The notes below the pieces were generated by a model. The model was not told the DNA's origin. It searched no databases and saw only the letters and a program-made list of their open reading frames with translations. A stretch of 64,000 nt of DNA from Lichenostomus cassidix (lineage: Eukaryota; Chordata; Aves; Passeriformes; Meliphagidae), in NCBI GenBank assembly GCA_008360975.2, contig CM039182.1:54758491-54822490 (forward strand). Reading direction: 5' to 3'. Positions 11,691 through 20,444 of this stretch are shown here, piece by piece. Each line of letters begins with the position of its first letter. Position 1 is the stretch's first letter. Made by a program: the position numbers and the translations under genes.

Positions 11691-12480
11691 CTCCTGCTAG
11701 ATCTGGGTGAAAGATTGCTGCTGTTCAGGGCCCCAGTGGAAATCATTTTTCTTATGGGTAACCAGTAAAGAGGGCTTATGATTTGGCTGTACTCAGGAAT
11801 GTGCATTCATCAAAAGCCTATGGCTCCCAGGAAAGCCTGTGTCTCTTTCTTTTTGGTTGGTGGAGACATTGCAGTGATTTTATTGATGACCTCAATGCGA
11901 ATCTGACGCCGTTCATCTTGCCACTTTACTCCCAGGAACTGGATCTCTTTGGCAGGTCTCTTGACTTCGCTCTTTTTGATGGCAAAACCAGCTTCTAGGA
12001 GAATCTGGATGATTTTTCTTTCCTTTCTCAAATACTTCTTCTGCCGTGTTCCCCCACACAGTGGTGTCATCGATGTACTGCAAGTGTTCTGGAGCCTCAC
12101 CCCTTCCCAGCGCAGCCTGGACCAGCCCATGGCAGATGGTGGGACTATGTTTCTATCCCTGGGGCAGTTGATTCTAGGTATATTGCATTCCCCTCTAGGT
12201 AAAAGCAAACTGAAGCCTGCACTCTGCTGCCAGAGGAATGGACAAAAATGCATTAGCAATGTCAATAGTGGTGTACTACTTCGCTGCCTTGGACTCTAGC
12301 TCATACTGGAGCTCCAACATGTCTGGCACGGAAATAGAAACAGGTTTTGCCCCCACATGTCACGATGGGATTATTGTGCACTGTGCACTAGTGTCTACTA
12401 AAGATTCGTGTTCTTGTGGCTCTGATGTGCCAGGCCACCAAATCCACACTGTCCAAAAAATACGATTTTCCCTGGCCTCT
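11690..12480 (-). pseudogene. provirus Y protease end and reverse transcriptase
   Basis: Protease and reverse transcriptase of an ERVL-like pol. Near 12375-12425 the minus strand has a Val-Asp-Thr-Ser-Ala motif where aspartic proteases have Asp-Thr-Gly-Ala, so the active-site Gly is Ser. The RT follows: the frame at 11810-12265 includes the thumb/connection-type IQFLGVKWQDERRQI segment and an INKITAMSPPTKKKETQAF block, and the site corresponding to the Y-x-D-D motif near 12065-12080 is degraded. Closely similar sequence occurs at 15341-15770 in provirus X. Confidence 0.8.
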
Positions 12481-12728
12481 ACCTGGCTAGAGGCAGGGCC
12501 CCTCTAATACTGGTGGGCATGCATATTAGAGGTTCCTTTGAGGGGATTGGACATGTTAACTGGAGCTACTTCCCTTCTGGTGGAGCTCCTTCTCTGTAGT
12601 CTTGCCCTTCTTCAATTCACGCACTCGTCGTGCCAGGACAGTAGTGGGTTGTCTATCCTACTTCTTCATGTTTTCTCCACTTTCACACAGGAAATACTAC
12701 AACTCACGTCGAGGGGTGTATCCGGTTC

Positions 12729-13289
12729 TCATAGCTGAGGAGGGTCTGCGTGGGGTAACAGAACCTCTGATCTGTACTGTCGAGATTTGGAGAAGGCTTT
12801 AATCTCCTTACTGAGTTTCTCATGATTTTCCTCTATCTTATCTTCTAGTTTCTGCAGATCTGTTTCCACAGCTGAGATTCTTGCATTCATTGGGCCATGC
12901 ACAGCATCTGCACACACTCGGAACTTCCTTGCCATATTACGCACAGTCTCATGCCCGTCATCTTGCTTCATAATGGCTAAAGCAGAAGCATACTCTGATG
13001 GCCCAAGCTGTACGAGTTTTTGCCACATTACAGGTGTACACTTTACCCCATCTGGGTCCACAAGCGGGTTTCCTATGTCTTGTGGGAAGACAATCTCTAC
13101 CACCACCATTTCTCTCAAGCATTGTATCTCTTGTTTTATGGTCCTCCATGGGGCTTGTTGTATATAGAGATCATCGGGACATAGGTATCTTCCCCTCGCA
13201 GCTCGGATAGCTCGTCTCCAGAGGCTGCAGCAGTCAGTCCCATCCCGTATCGCTTGGTTGAGATCTGGGTCATGTGACACAGTCCCCAA
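12729..13289 (-). pseudogene. provirus Y gag (capsid-like part with coiled coil)
   Basis: 186-residue open frame. It holds a capsid-like helical region (WRTIKQEIQCLREM, then a DPDGVKCTPVMWQKLVQLGP block) and a C-terminal heptad coiled coil (ISAVETDLQKLEDKIEENHE), suited to assembly of virus-like particles. It lies between the pre-gag ORF (13547-14068) and protease/RT (below 12480), which is the gag position. It is the longest uninterrupted retroviral frame of this provirus. The capsid assignment rests on position and helical character, not on a search. Confidence 0.65.
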
Positions 13290-13546
13290 ATGCCTTGCCT
13301 CAATAGCGTCTAGAAGTGTAACATCGCCTGTGGCATCTCAAAGACAGACTAACCAACTAATTACAGATTCATCATCTCACTGGACATAATCTTTTCTTAG
13401 GCCGTGAAGGTCTCTCACAGTCATGGATTCAACAATGACCTCTGACTCAGTTGGTGACCTTGAGGATCCCTCCCTACTGTCACCTGGGCAATCAGTCTTG
13501 ACTTGGGTTTTCATGCTTCTCGTTAACAGGAGCAACTGCCACTGGC

Positions 13547-14068
13547 TTAGGCTCCCTGACTTCCTGTTCTGTAGTGTCTGACAGTGTATGATAAGCATAT
13601 GCCAGGGCCCAACATATTGCACTGCAGTTGTCTCTGAACTTCTCTTTCAGATACCTCCCCACCCCAGCTGGTGTGGGGACTTGTCCAGGGGGAAATTCCT
13701 AGTCTTGGGTCAGAAAATTTCTTTAAAGTTTTACCTATGTGCTCCCATACTCCGCACCATTCAAATTTTCCCACATCTGGGTCAGGTGTCTGCTCCTGCT
13801 CAGCCCCTCTGGATTTCTCAGCCCTCATTCTGGAAAAGTTGAACATCATATACATGGAACCTACCAGGTAAAGCACCTGTACTACCAAGTTAATGGTCTC
13901 TTTAACATCCAGGGGAAACTGAATATTCTCAAAAGGTGATATGCTAGATTTACAGGGAAGGAAATAGGTGAGGAGCCAGGAAGCTTCATCCTCTATTCCT
14001 CTAGCAGGTTGGGTAATATTACAAACGAAACCCCAAAACAAGCTACTAAAACTAGAAGAGGACAGCAA
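13547..14068 (-). CDS. provirus Y pre-gag / N-terminal gag ORF with hydrophobic segments
   Basis: 173-residue frame between the leader and the gag coiled-coil frame. It contains FPLDVKETINLVVQVLYLVG, a likely membrane segment, followed by a basic stretch and a second hydrophobic patch (MLGPGICLSY) near the C-terminus. Provirus X has a counterpart at 17652-18251 with the same FPLD-[VI]-KE motif, a hydrophobic segment after it and a second hydrophobic stretch, so the layout is conserved between two diverged copies. It may be the N-terminal domain of Gag (membrane targeting) rather than a separate protein, because frameshifts obscure the join to 12729-13289. Confidence 0.5.
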   Translation of the reverse strand: MLSSSSFSSLFWGFVCNITQPARGIEDEASWLLTYFLPCKSSISPFENIQFPLDVKETINLVVQVLYLVGSMYMMFNFSRMRAEKSRGAEQEQTPDPDVGKFEWCGVWEHIGKTLKKFSDPRLGISPWTSPHTSWGGEVSEREVQRQLQCNMLGPGICLSYTVRHYRTGSQGA

Positions 14069-14386
14069 CAGAGCATGTGCATTTTTAACTGTTTACAATA
14101 CCTTTTTACAGATCGCCAGTATCACACACATTACTATAACAAGCCAGAGTTGTGTCCCTGATCTGTGAAAATTATACATTAGGGGCAAGATTGTCCCTAT
14201 CTGTTGGTAGGGAAAGAGGCCCGTGTGCCAAACAGACAGTATTACATTAAACAACCTGCCATCAAACACCATGATGACTACTGATAGCTGTAATCCAATA
14301 CAAAGCGTTCAAAACCAGAATGCAATTATTAGGGGGTTTTTTTTCACTTTCTCTAACCCCACAAAAGGTGGGTACCAAGTTGTCAA

Positions 14387-14404
14387 GCCCCACATTGGGC
14401 ACCA
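14387..14404 (-). other. primer-binding site, lysine-tRNA-like (provirus Y)
   Basis: Minus strand TGGTGCCCAATGTGGGGC, five bases past the LTR end. It differs from the lysine-1,2 tRNA site by two C-to-T changes, both at former CpG positions. Confidence 0.8.
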
Positions 14405-14409
14405 CATAC

Positions 14410-15023
14410 TGTCCTGGATTAGAGACAGATATCTCTAGGTGGAGAGCGCTCCAAACAAATGCCTCCCCTCAAAAGCCAAGGGCTTTGGTACCCCCTCCCC
14501 CCCCACACTCACAACAGAATTTCTTAAATGAAAGTGAAAAAAGCCAACTTATTTATTTAACAAAACACACAGAGTGCTCTGCAAGGCACAGGGGAAGGGG
14601 AAAACAGAGGAAGAAGAGTTATTAAACAAGAGTTAACAGGTGGTAAGCTTTAGTGTCCTTATCTCAGGTGTAGTTTCCCCTCTCCAGGGGGCCCCTGGAG
14701 GCTGGGTGGAGTTGCTCCAGTAGTTCCCTGGAGGATTCTTGTCTTCCATGCTCTGGGGCTCCTTGGGTTTTCTTGGCGAGAAAGCAAATCAGAGAAAAGG
14801 GTCCAGAAAGGAGATGACGAAGAGGCACCCCCAGGGAAAAACTCACAGCGTCGAACGCAGCCACCAGCCAGTCCCAGGAGTGTCTTTTCCTCCACCTCGC
14901 TTCCCCCGCAGAGAGGCTTTGGGAAGAGTTTTAAACAACGCGCGCTCCTCTTATTGGCTGACTGCAGTTAAAGCTGCAGGACCACATTTTTTGAGCATGC
15001 GAACAACGATATGGAAATACACA
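14410..15023 (-). mobile_element. provirus Y 5' LTR
   Basis: About 614 bp from TGTGTATTTCC (15023) to CCAGGACA (14410) on the minus strand. It contains a CCAAT box (CCAATAAG near 14955-14962), a CpG-rich GAGCGCGCG next to it and an AATAAATAAG polyadenylation signal (about 14545-14556). The primer site and gag follow at lower coordinates, so this is a 5' LTR. No partner LTR of this type is found in the window: the 3' LTR of Y has been lost. It does not resemble the X LTRs, although the internal coding regions are clearly related. Confidence 0.8.
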
Positions 15024-15340
15024 GGATTACCCTCACCTTAGCACAGGTATTCTTCAGTAGCCTGACTCTTGGGTATGACAAGACATACATGTATGTCTAC
15101 GTGACATACAGCCAACTTCTCTATCTGGGTAGTGATGTCTTGCCAAAATTCAGCAGCCTGGATGGCAGCTCTGTGCTGGTAATCAGCCTTTTTCAATCAG
15201 TCTAGCCACCCCCACGAGCATTTGCCACCATCCATGAGTAAGTGTGCCGGTAGAGTGCTGGCCATTTCTCTCATTCAGTGAGATCTAAACCCAACTGGAC
15301 AGCTTTCAGCCCTGCAATCTGACATGGTCCAGTTCATCCC
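15024..15340 (-). pseudogene. provirus X RNase H fragment
   Basis: About 300 bp homologous on the same strand to 10850-11100 of provirus Y (shared gagcatttgccaccatccatga-like and ggccatttctctc blocks on the + strand). It is the last part of X pol before the Y insertion. Next to it at 15341 the sequence jumps to RT, so X has a deletion removing most of the connection region relative to Y. Confidence 0.7.
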
Positions 15341-15965
15341 TCAATAATTTCTGTGACTTGCCATGTAGGATTCCATACACATAGCCATTGGAATCTGATG
15401 ATATCCATCTTGCCATTTTACTCCTAAAAACTGAATTTCCTGGGCAGATGCCTTGACCTTACTTTGCTTCATGACAGAACTGGCCTTCAAGAGGATTTGG
15501 ATTAGCTTCTTCCGTTTTTCAAAAACTTCCTCTGTTGTGTTGCCGCACACAATGATGTCATCCATGTATTGCAACTATTCTGGAGCCTCACCCTTTCCCA
15601 CTTCAGTCTGGATGAGTCCATGGCAAATAGTGGGACTTTGGACTCCAGTTCATACTGAACGTCTAGCATGTCTGTTGCAGCAGCATTCAGTGGTGGTGCG
15701 ACTTTGTTCAGGACACAACAGTCCACTGTCACGCTGGAATCTCCATTGGGCTTACACACTGGCCCCATATGGGGCTGTTAAAGTGTGAGCAAATCTTACT
15801 GACCACTCCCTGGCTCTCCAGTTCACAAGTCATCTCATGGGTGGGGGTCACTGAGTCCCAGTTGGTGCGGTACTGTTGATGAGGCTCTGTTCTGGTAGTG
15901 ATTGGTACCTGTTCTTCGACCCTATGCAGTCCCACAGCAGAAGGGTCCTCTGAGAGACCAGGCAA
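15341..15965 (-). pseudogene. provirus X reverse transcriptase fragment
   Basis: Reverse transcriptase. The frame at 15341-15574 begins with the catalytic QYMDDIIVCGNT motif, followed by KKLIQILLKASSVMKQSKVK and the EIQFLGVKWQDG block. The frame at 15502-15768 carries the finger/palm part in another phase, and 15729-15965 the protease-RT linker and RT start (GLSEDPSAVGL, then THEMTCELESQGVVSKI). There are frame changes between the three, so it is a dead copy. It matches provirus Y at 11690-12480. Confidence 0.85.
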
Positions 15966-16175
15966 GGTGTTCAGCTGTCTAATTTCTTCTGTTTCCGCAG
16001 CAGCTATCCCAAAAGCTCAACAATGCCCTTTTGAGTCCTTGAAATAGCTGCTCCTGAATCATTCTGTGCCAAGGATGCATGGGGCCTCTGGGCCAATCAG
16101 AATGCAGTGGTTTTGCCATTCATTCTGAGTCAGGCTCACCTCAGCTTCCAGTACTTTCAGCTGTTGAGATGCCCC

Positions 16176-16440
16176 TGTGTGGCTAGCACAGGTTTTTCCC
16201 ATGAGAAATTTTCTTGTGTTTTATAAATAAAGGTAAAGTTTGGATGTTGTTGGAACAGTGTCCCAGAACTTGGACATTGCAGGCCTGGCCAATCAGGCCT
16301 GGGGGAAGGCTTCTGACTGACCAATCTGGGTGACTTTTGAGAACTCTATATATGTGATGAAATCAAAACAATAAAGGTCATTCCTTCTTGCCACTGAGAA
16401 CTGGTGCATTCATTACTCTGCTAGCTGCTCAACAGCGACA
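16176..16440 (+). mobile_element. solo LTR family Z, copy 1 (inside provirus X)
   Basis: 265 bp, TGTGTGGCTAGC...AGCGACA, flanked by CCCC on both sides (16172-16175 and 16441-16444), a 4-bp target duplication. It has a TATA box (CTATATATG, about 16346) and an AATAAA (about 16371). It is homologous to the reverse complement of 51307-51600. It sits in the protease region of provirus X in the opposite orientation, so it inserted after X. Confidence 0.88.
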
Positions 16441-16640
16441 CCCCTGTCACCCCAGAAACAGATTCTGCCCCTACAGATCTTGATGGCATCAGGGTACATT
16501 ATGTGCCAGTGTCAACTAAAGCCTTGTGCACCCTGTGGGTATATGTGACCCCATCAGATGTGGGTCTGATGTGCCAGGCCATGGGATCCACACAATCCAA
16601 TAAATCCAACTGTCCCTTTCTCCTAGCTGGCTGGAGGCAG
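16441..16640 (-). pseudogene. provirus X protease fragment (split by LTR Z)
   Basis: Aspartic protease of pol. Near 16510-16525 the minus strand reads Leu-Val-Asp-Thr-Gly-Thr before a stop. Upstream is the WIPWPGTSDP block seen in the same place in provirus Y. The rest of the protease resumes at 16175 and below, on the far side of the Z LTR (LEAEVSLTQNEWQNH-type sequence readable at about 16080-16160). Confidence 0.65.
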
Positions 16641-17640
16641 GGCCCCTGTAGGTCTCGTCATAGTATTCATTGCTCATTTCTTGTAAATATGAACTGGAGA
16701 TCACTTCAAGAGGATCAGAAATAACATTCAACCCTTCCATTCTGTCTGAGGACTTGCCCACTGGAAAACGGAGTGGCATTTATCCTTGAAGAATTATTAC
16801 CTGTGGTGGTTATCTTTTCTCTCAACTCACATACCAGTGCTGCTAGGGCAGAAGTTTGTTTTCCATCCCACTTTCTCATGTCCTCTCTGTGGTCATGCAG
16901 GTAAAACTGCAGGTTACCTTGAGCAGGGGGATACATCCTCCCAATAGCGGACATTTTGGTCCATACTGGTGAGGCAATGGGACATTTCCTCTCCAGCTTG
17001 ATCAAGACTGTTTCAAGTCTGTCTGCAGTCTTGGACAGTCTTTCCACAGCTGAGGTGCAGGTTGGTAGGGAGAAAAAAGATGAACTTCAGATTGTCAAAG
17101 TCAGGTAATCACTTGAAGCAATGTTTCTTCTTTTCTGATTGACATCAGTGCCAAAGGTTTGGCATACAACGATGGTGCCCTCCATACAAACTTCTGCCAC
17201 ATGGACTGTGTACGCTGGACCTGATCTGGATATGCAGGGGACTGCTCATTATTTTAATCCCTTTAGATTACCTCCAGCACAGCTAATTCTCTCAGGTACT
17301 GGATACCTTTCTCCATGGCATTGCACTTGTCTCAGTGCACTATCAGGTCATCCATGGGAGAATATCTTTCCCTCATGCTTTACAGATGTCGCCTCCAGAG
17401 GCTGAGAGTTTCTGTCCTCTTCTAAATCCCATTGTCAATGCCTACATCCTGGGAGAGGGAGCTTAGTTTCTTGGCCTCACTACCTTCTAGTTTTATATTG
17501 CAGGTTGTGATATCCCAGCATCAGAGCAGGCAGGTCACAAGGGGCTCTCCTGGCTGGTGGCTGAAATGTTTTCAAATATCTCAGAGCTCACATGAGGGTA
17601 GGGATTAGGTAATTTTCTCTGCCCCTGCCTATTCCCCCTG
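16641..17640 (-). pseudogene. provirus X gag fragment
   Basis: Broken frames in the gag position between the pre-gag ORFs and protease. The frame at 16715-17047 (110 residues) starts with a heptad-rich MERLSKTADRLETVLIKLER stretch and has a later helical segment (WDGKQTSALAALVCELREK), comparable to the coiled-coil gag frame of provirus Y at 12729-13289. The stretch 17050-17640 aligns loosely with Y gag but has no long frame. Confidence 0.55.
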
Positions 17641-17651
17641 TTGTGAGCACC

Positions 17652-18251
17652 CTATTCCTCTTCATCCCTCACTAAGAGAACTGAATTTGTCTTTAGTTTC
17701 TCTGTAGGTGTACCTGCTACTGGCACGAGTTGTTCATTTGGTTCAGCTGCAGTTTGAGTGGCCACAGTGCCTGCTGGTGTGTTTTCCTTCCCCTCACCCT
17801 GAGCGTGCTGTCTAATACAGAGGAGTGTCCAATAAATCATAACTGAGGCCCAGCACATTGCAATAAATTGTTCCTCTGTGGAATTGCCCCAGCTTTCTCC
17901 TTGCAAATATTCTGTCACTTTATCAGGGCCCTGTAGTTGTTCAGGGATGAACTTCCAAGCCATTGGAACAGATAATTTCTCCAATGACTGCACTTTTTTC
18001 TCTCACATTCCATGCCACTCATGACTATCCACCATCAGGGCACATCTCTGAATGACCTTCCTATAAATTTGTGTCCTGACTCTAACCATGATGTGGACTG
18101 CACTGAGGAGACCTGGCATACTTAGCAACAACAACATTCTTTCCTTAATGTCCAAAGGGAATTCAAAATTCTCAAAAGCTGTTGTAACAGTTCTGAAGCA
18201 GGAAAAGGGGGTGAAAAACTGGGGAAAGTCATCCTCCTGTATTCTCCCCAC
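17652..18251 (-). pseudogene. provirus X pre-gag / N-terminal gag ORFs
   Basis: Two consecutive frames (18003-18251, 82 residues; 17652-17993, 113 residues) equivalent to the single 173-residue frame of provirus Y. The first has the FPLDIKERMLLLLSMPGLL motif and hydrophobic segment. The second has a second hydrophobic stretch (FIAMCWASVMIYWTLL) followed by a polar tail. A stop and frame change separate them. The shared layout with Y suggests a conserved membrane-associated N-terminal domain in this ERV lineage. Confidence 0.5.
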
Positions 18252-18586
18252 AGACTGGATATGATTATTACTGGACTACCAAATATTGTGCCTGAGGCAA
18301 GGGTAGGAGAACAACCCTTGCTTCAAATGACCCTCATTACATGTTATAATGTGACAAACTGTTATCACACAGTACATCAACAAAGCAATACTGATCCTTC
18401 TTCCTGCTCTGAAATAGAGCACTGCAAGGAGCACATACAGGAATATATACAGGGTTAGGTACTGCAGCCACATGAAGAGATCACACAACATTGTAACCAG
18501 TGGCTCTGTACCTAATACAACAAATGCTTAGGTGAAGTTTCTTTCCAGCCTTCTCTGGGCAGATACGTTGCTATCGCAACCTTTGT

Positions 18587-18603
18587 GTCCCACTTGGGCA
18601 CCA
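18587..18603 (-). other. primer-binding site, lysine-tRNA-like (provirus X)
   Basis: Minus strand TGGTGCCCAAGTGGGAC, eight bases from the LTR end. It matches the provirus Y site with a one-base deletion and a few substitutions. Confidence 0.75.
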
Positions 18604-18611
18604 AATTAGGC

Positions 18612-19076
18612 TGTCGAGGTTTAGGAATTGTATTCTTCAGTTAAATGTTTTCACTGAAACACTCCAGACTCCCCTGCGGCAGGATGGAGAGGAGACTTGG
18701 AGGTACAAAATATGAGTTTCATGGGTTATGATAAGAACAATTTACTTGAAACAGCAGTGAGGTAAGAAAACAAACAGTAAAAGCAACAATATTAATAACA
18801 AAAGTGTAGAAAAGAGAGTGATTCACATGCAGAATGCTACCAAGCCTGACCCGGCTGCAGCCACGTTTCCTGGACTGCTCCCTCTGACTCAGAACCAGCA
18901 TTACCCCACCATTCCCTCCAGGCTTTCTTGACCAGAAGGAACCCCTTCCCCTGGAAGAGATTCCCTTCCCTCTGCCCCTGGCAATGGCATGAGGTGGTGT
19001 GGAATAATCTCCAGGTTCTGGCCATGCCCTCGCTGGCTACTGTAGAAATTAACCTTCTCTGGCTGGAACTAGGAGA
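18612..19076 (-). mobile_element. provirus X 5' LTR (ERVL-like)
   Basis: 465 bp, partner of 8407-8909. It ends CTAAACCTCGACA on the minus strand, where the 3' LTR has CTAAACCACAACA. The flank GTAGG (19077-19081) matches GCAGG (8402-8406) at 4 of 5 positions. The primer site follows on the minus strand. Confidence 0.88.
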
Positions 19077-20348
19077 GTAGGTATGTATGTAATGTACACT
19101 TATGCTCCTAGCAGGGTAAACTTATCTCTAGATTAATAGCATGTCCCAGCTACCAAAAGAAAGGGGCTTGTTACACCACCCTGCAACTTTTATGTCCTTT
19201 GCACAGAAGGTAAGAGGCAGAGATAAGGATTGATGGGAGGATGGTGTGTGCATAGTCTCATACTGCTGTGAATTTGGGATGTAATTTGAGGCACAGGCAA
19301 GGACTTGAACTTCAGGAAGATGTGCTGGAGAAGCCCCCTTGACAGATTTAATGTGCTGCCTTTTAGACCCCTGTGAATTAAAATATGCTTGAAGAAAATT
19401 AAAGTTGCTGAAAACTGAAACTAAAATTCCAATTTCATGGAATTTTAGTAATGACAAAACACCACAAGATATTCCTACACAGGCAATTTGGGAATAAAGG
19501 GTGGCAATAACTGGTTGATAAAAGAAGATCAAAACATCATGTTTTACACAGCAGGAGTAAGAAAACAGATTTAGAGTGGTAGGAGTTACACAAATGTTTA
19601 ATTATGTTGAACAAAATATTTATTCAATGATCTCAACAGTGCACTGCTAAGTTTGAGGAGTTATTCTTGAATGCTTACCAAAGTCTGTTATTAAAATAAT
19701 TTTTGTTTATCTGAGCAACTTAAAAAACCAGAGATGTGAGAATTTTTATCCAAACTGAGGTGGAAACCATTTGCATTTCTTTAAGTACAAGGGTTTAGAA
19801 AACAAGAAGATATGCAAAAGTGACTATCAGTGATTACAGTTGGAATTGAGAAGCTGGGAGGTGGGTGACTGTACTGTATTCCTCTGATCCCTCTTGTTCT
19901 GTGCAGTTGTAGAAACTGAGAGCACTGTTAATAACACTGTCAGCATTTACTCAGGACCCAAGAGTTAGCCTGGCTTTAGGTTCGGCTCCAAACTTGCATT
20001 AGTCTCTATTTTAAACCGATAAGCCTTTATCTGCCTCTTCTGGTCTGTATTTATTAGAAATACTCTATGTGGTTTTGTTTTTGTTTTTTTTTTTTTTAAA
20101 TCATGCTCCATATAAGAGGACTCCTACCTCAGAGTAGTTAATCTATAAGGAGCAGAGTACTTGTGGAGATTTGGGACCTCATTTATACTGACGTAAATAA
20201 GGAGTTATGATTTTGGATTAGCACTTGGAGGAGATGCTAACTACTGGGCTGGTTCTTTGTGCATAATGTTATCTGTTGTCATACTGACAAAGTAAGTTTC
20301 AATTTAATTATTCGATTACTTATGACTCTCATCTCTTCTGATTTGCAG
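19077..20348 (+). other. ITGA9 last intron, 3' end
   Basis: Intron sequence up to the acceptor. It ends in a pyrimidine-rich tract (tgactctcatctcttctg) and TTTGCAG at 20342-20348. A poly-T run lies at about 20077-20097. No other exon is seen. Confidence 0.75.
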
Positions 20349-20444
20349 ATGGGCTTCTTCCGCCGGAGGTACAAAGAAATTATTGAGGCTGAAAAAAGAA
20401 AGGAGAATGAAGATAGTTGGAACTGGGTCCAGAAAAATCAGTAA
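20349..20444 (+). CDS. ITGA9: integrin alpha-9, terminal coding exon (cytoplasmic tail)
   Basis: Encodes the last 31 residues and stop of an integrin alpha chain. It opens with Met-Gly-Phe-Phe-Arg-Arg, the membrane-proximal motif that pairs with the beta subunit, and ends in SWNWVQKNQ. This is the alpha-9 tail rather than alpha-4, which it otherwise resembles. Integrin alpha-9/beta-1 is a plasma-membrane receptor for tenascin-C, osteopontin, VCAM1 and ADAM proteins, and its tail is known to bind paxillin and spermidine/spermine acetyltransferase. The exon starts after the AG at 20347-20348 and its phase is fixed by the GFFRRRYKE motif. The residue before Met (usually Trp-Lys) would come from the previous exon, outside the window. 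From memory, the mammalian tail has one extra Asn after EAEK and Asp instead of Asn before the last Trp. The rest of the gene lies to the left. Confidence 0.95.
   Translation: MGFFRRRYKEIIEAEKRKENEDSWNWVQKNQ

Noticed and set aside
19128..19532. 134-codon minus-strand frame next to the X 5' LTR
   Set aside because: No recognisable domain, no splice or start evidence, lies in the ITGA9 intron outside the provirus. Treated as chance.
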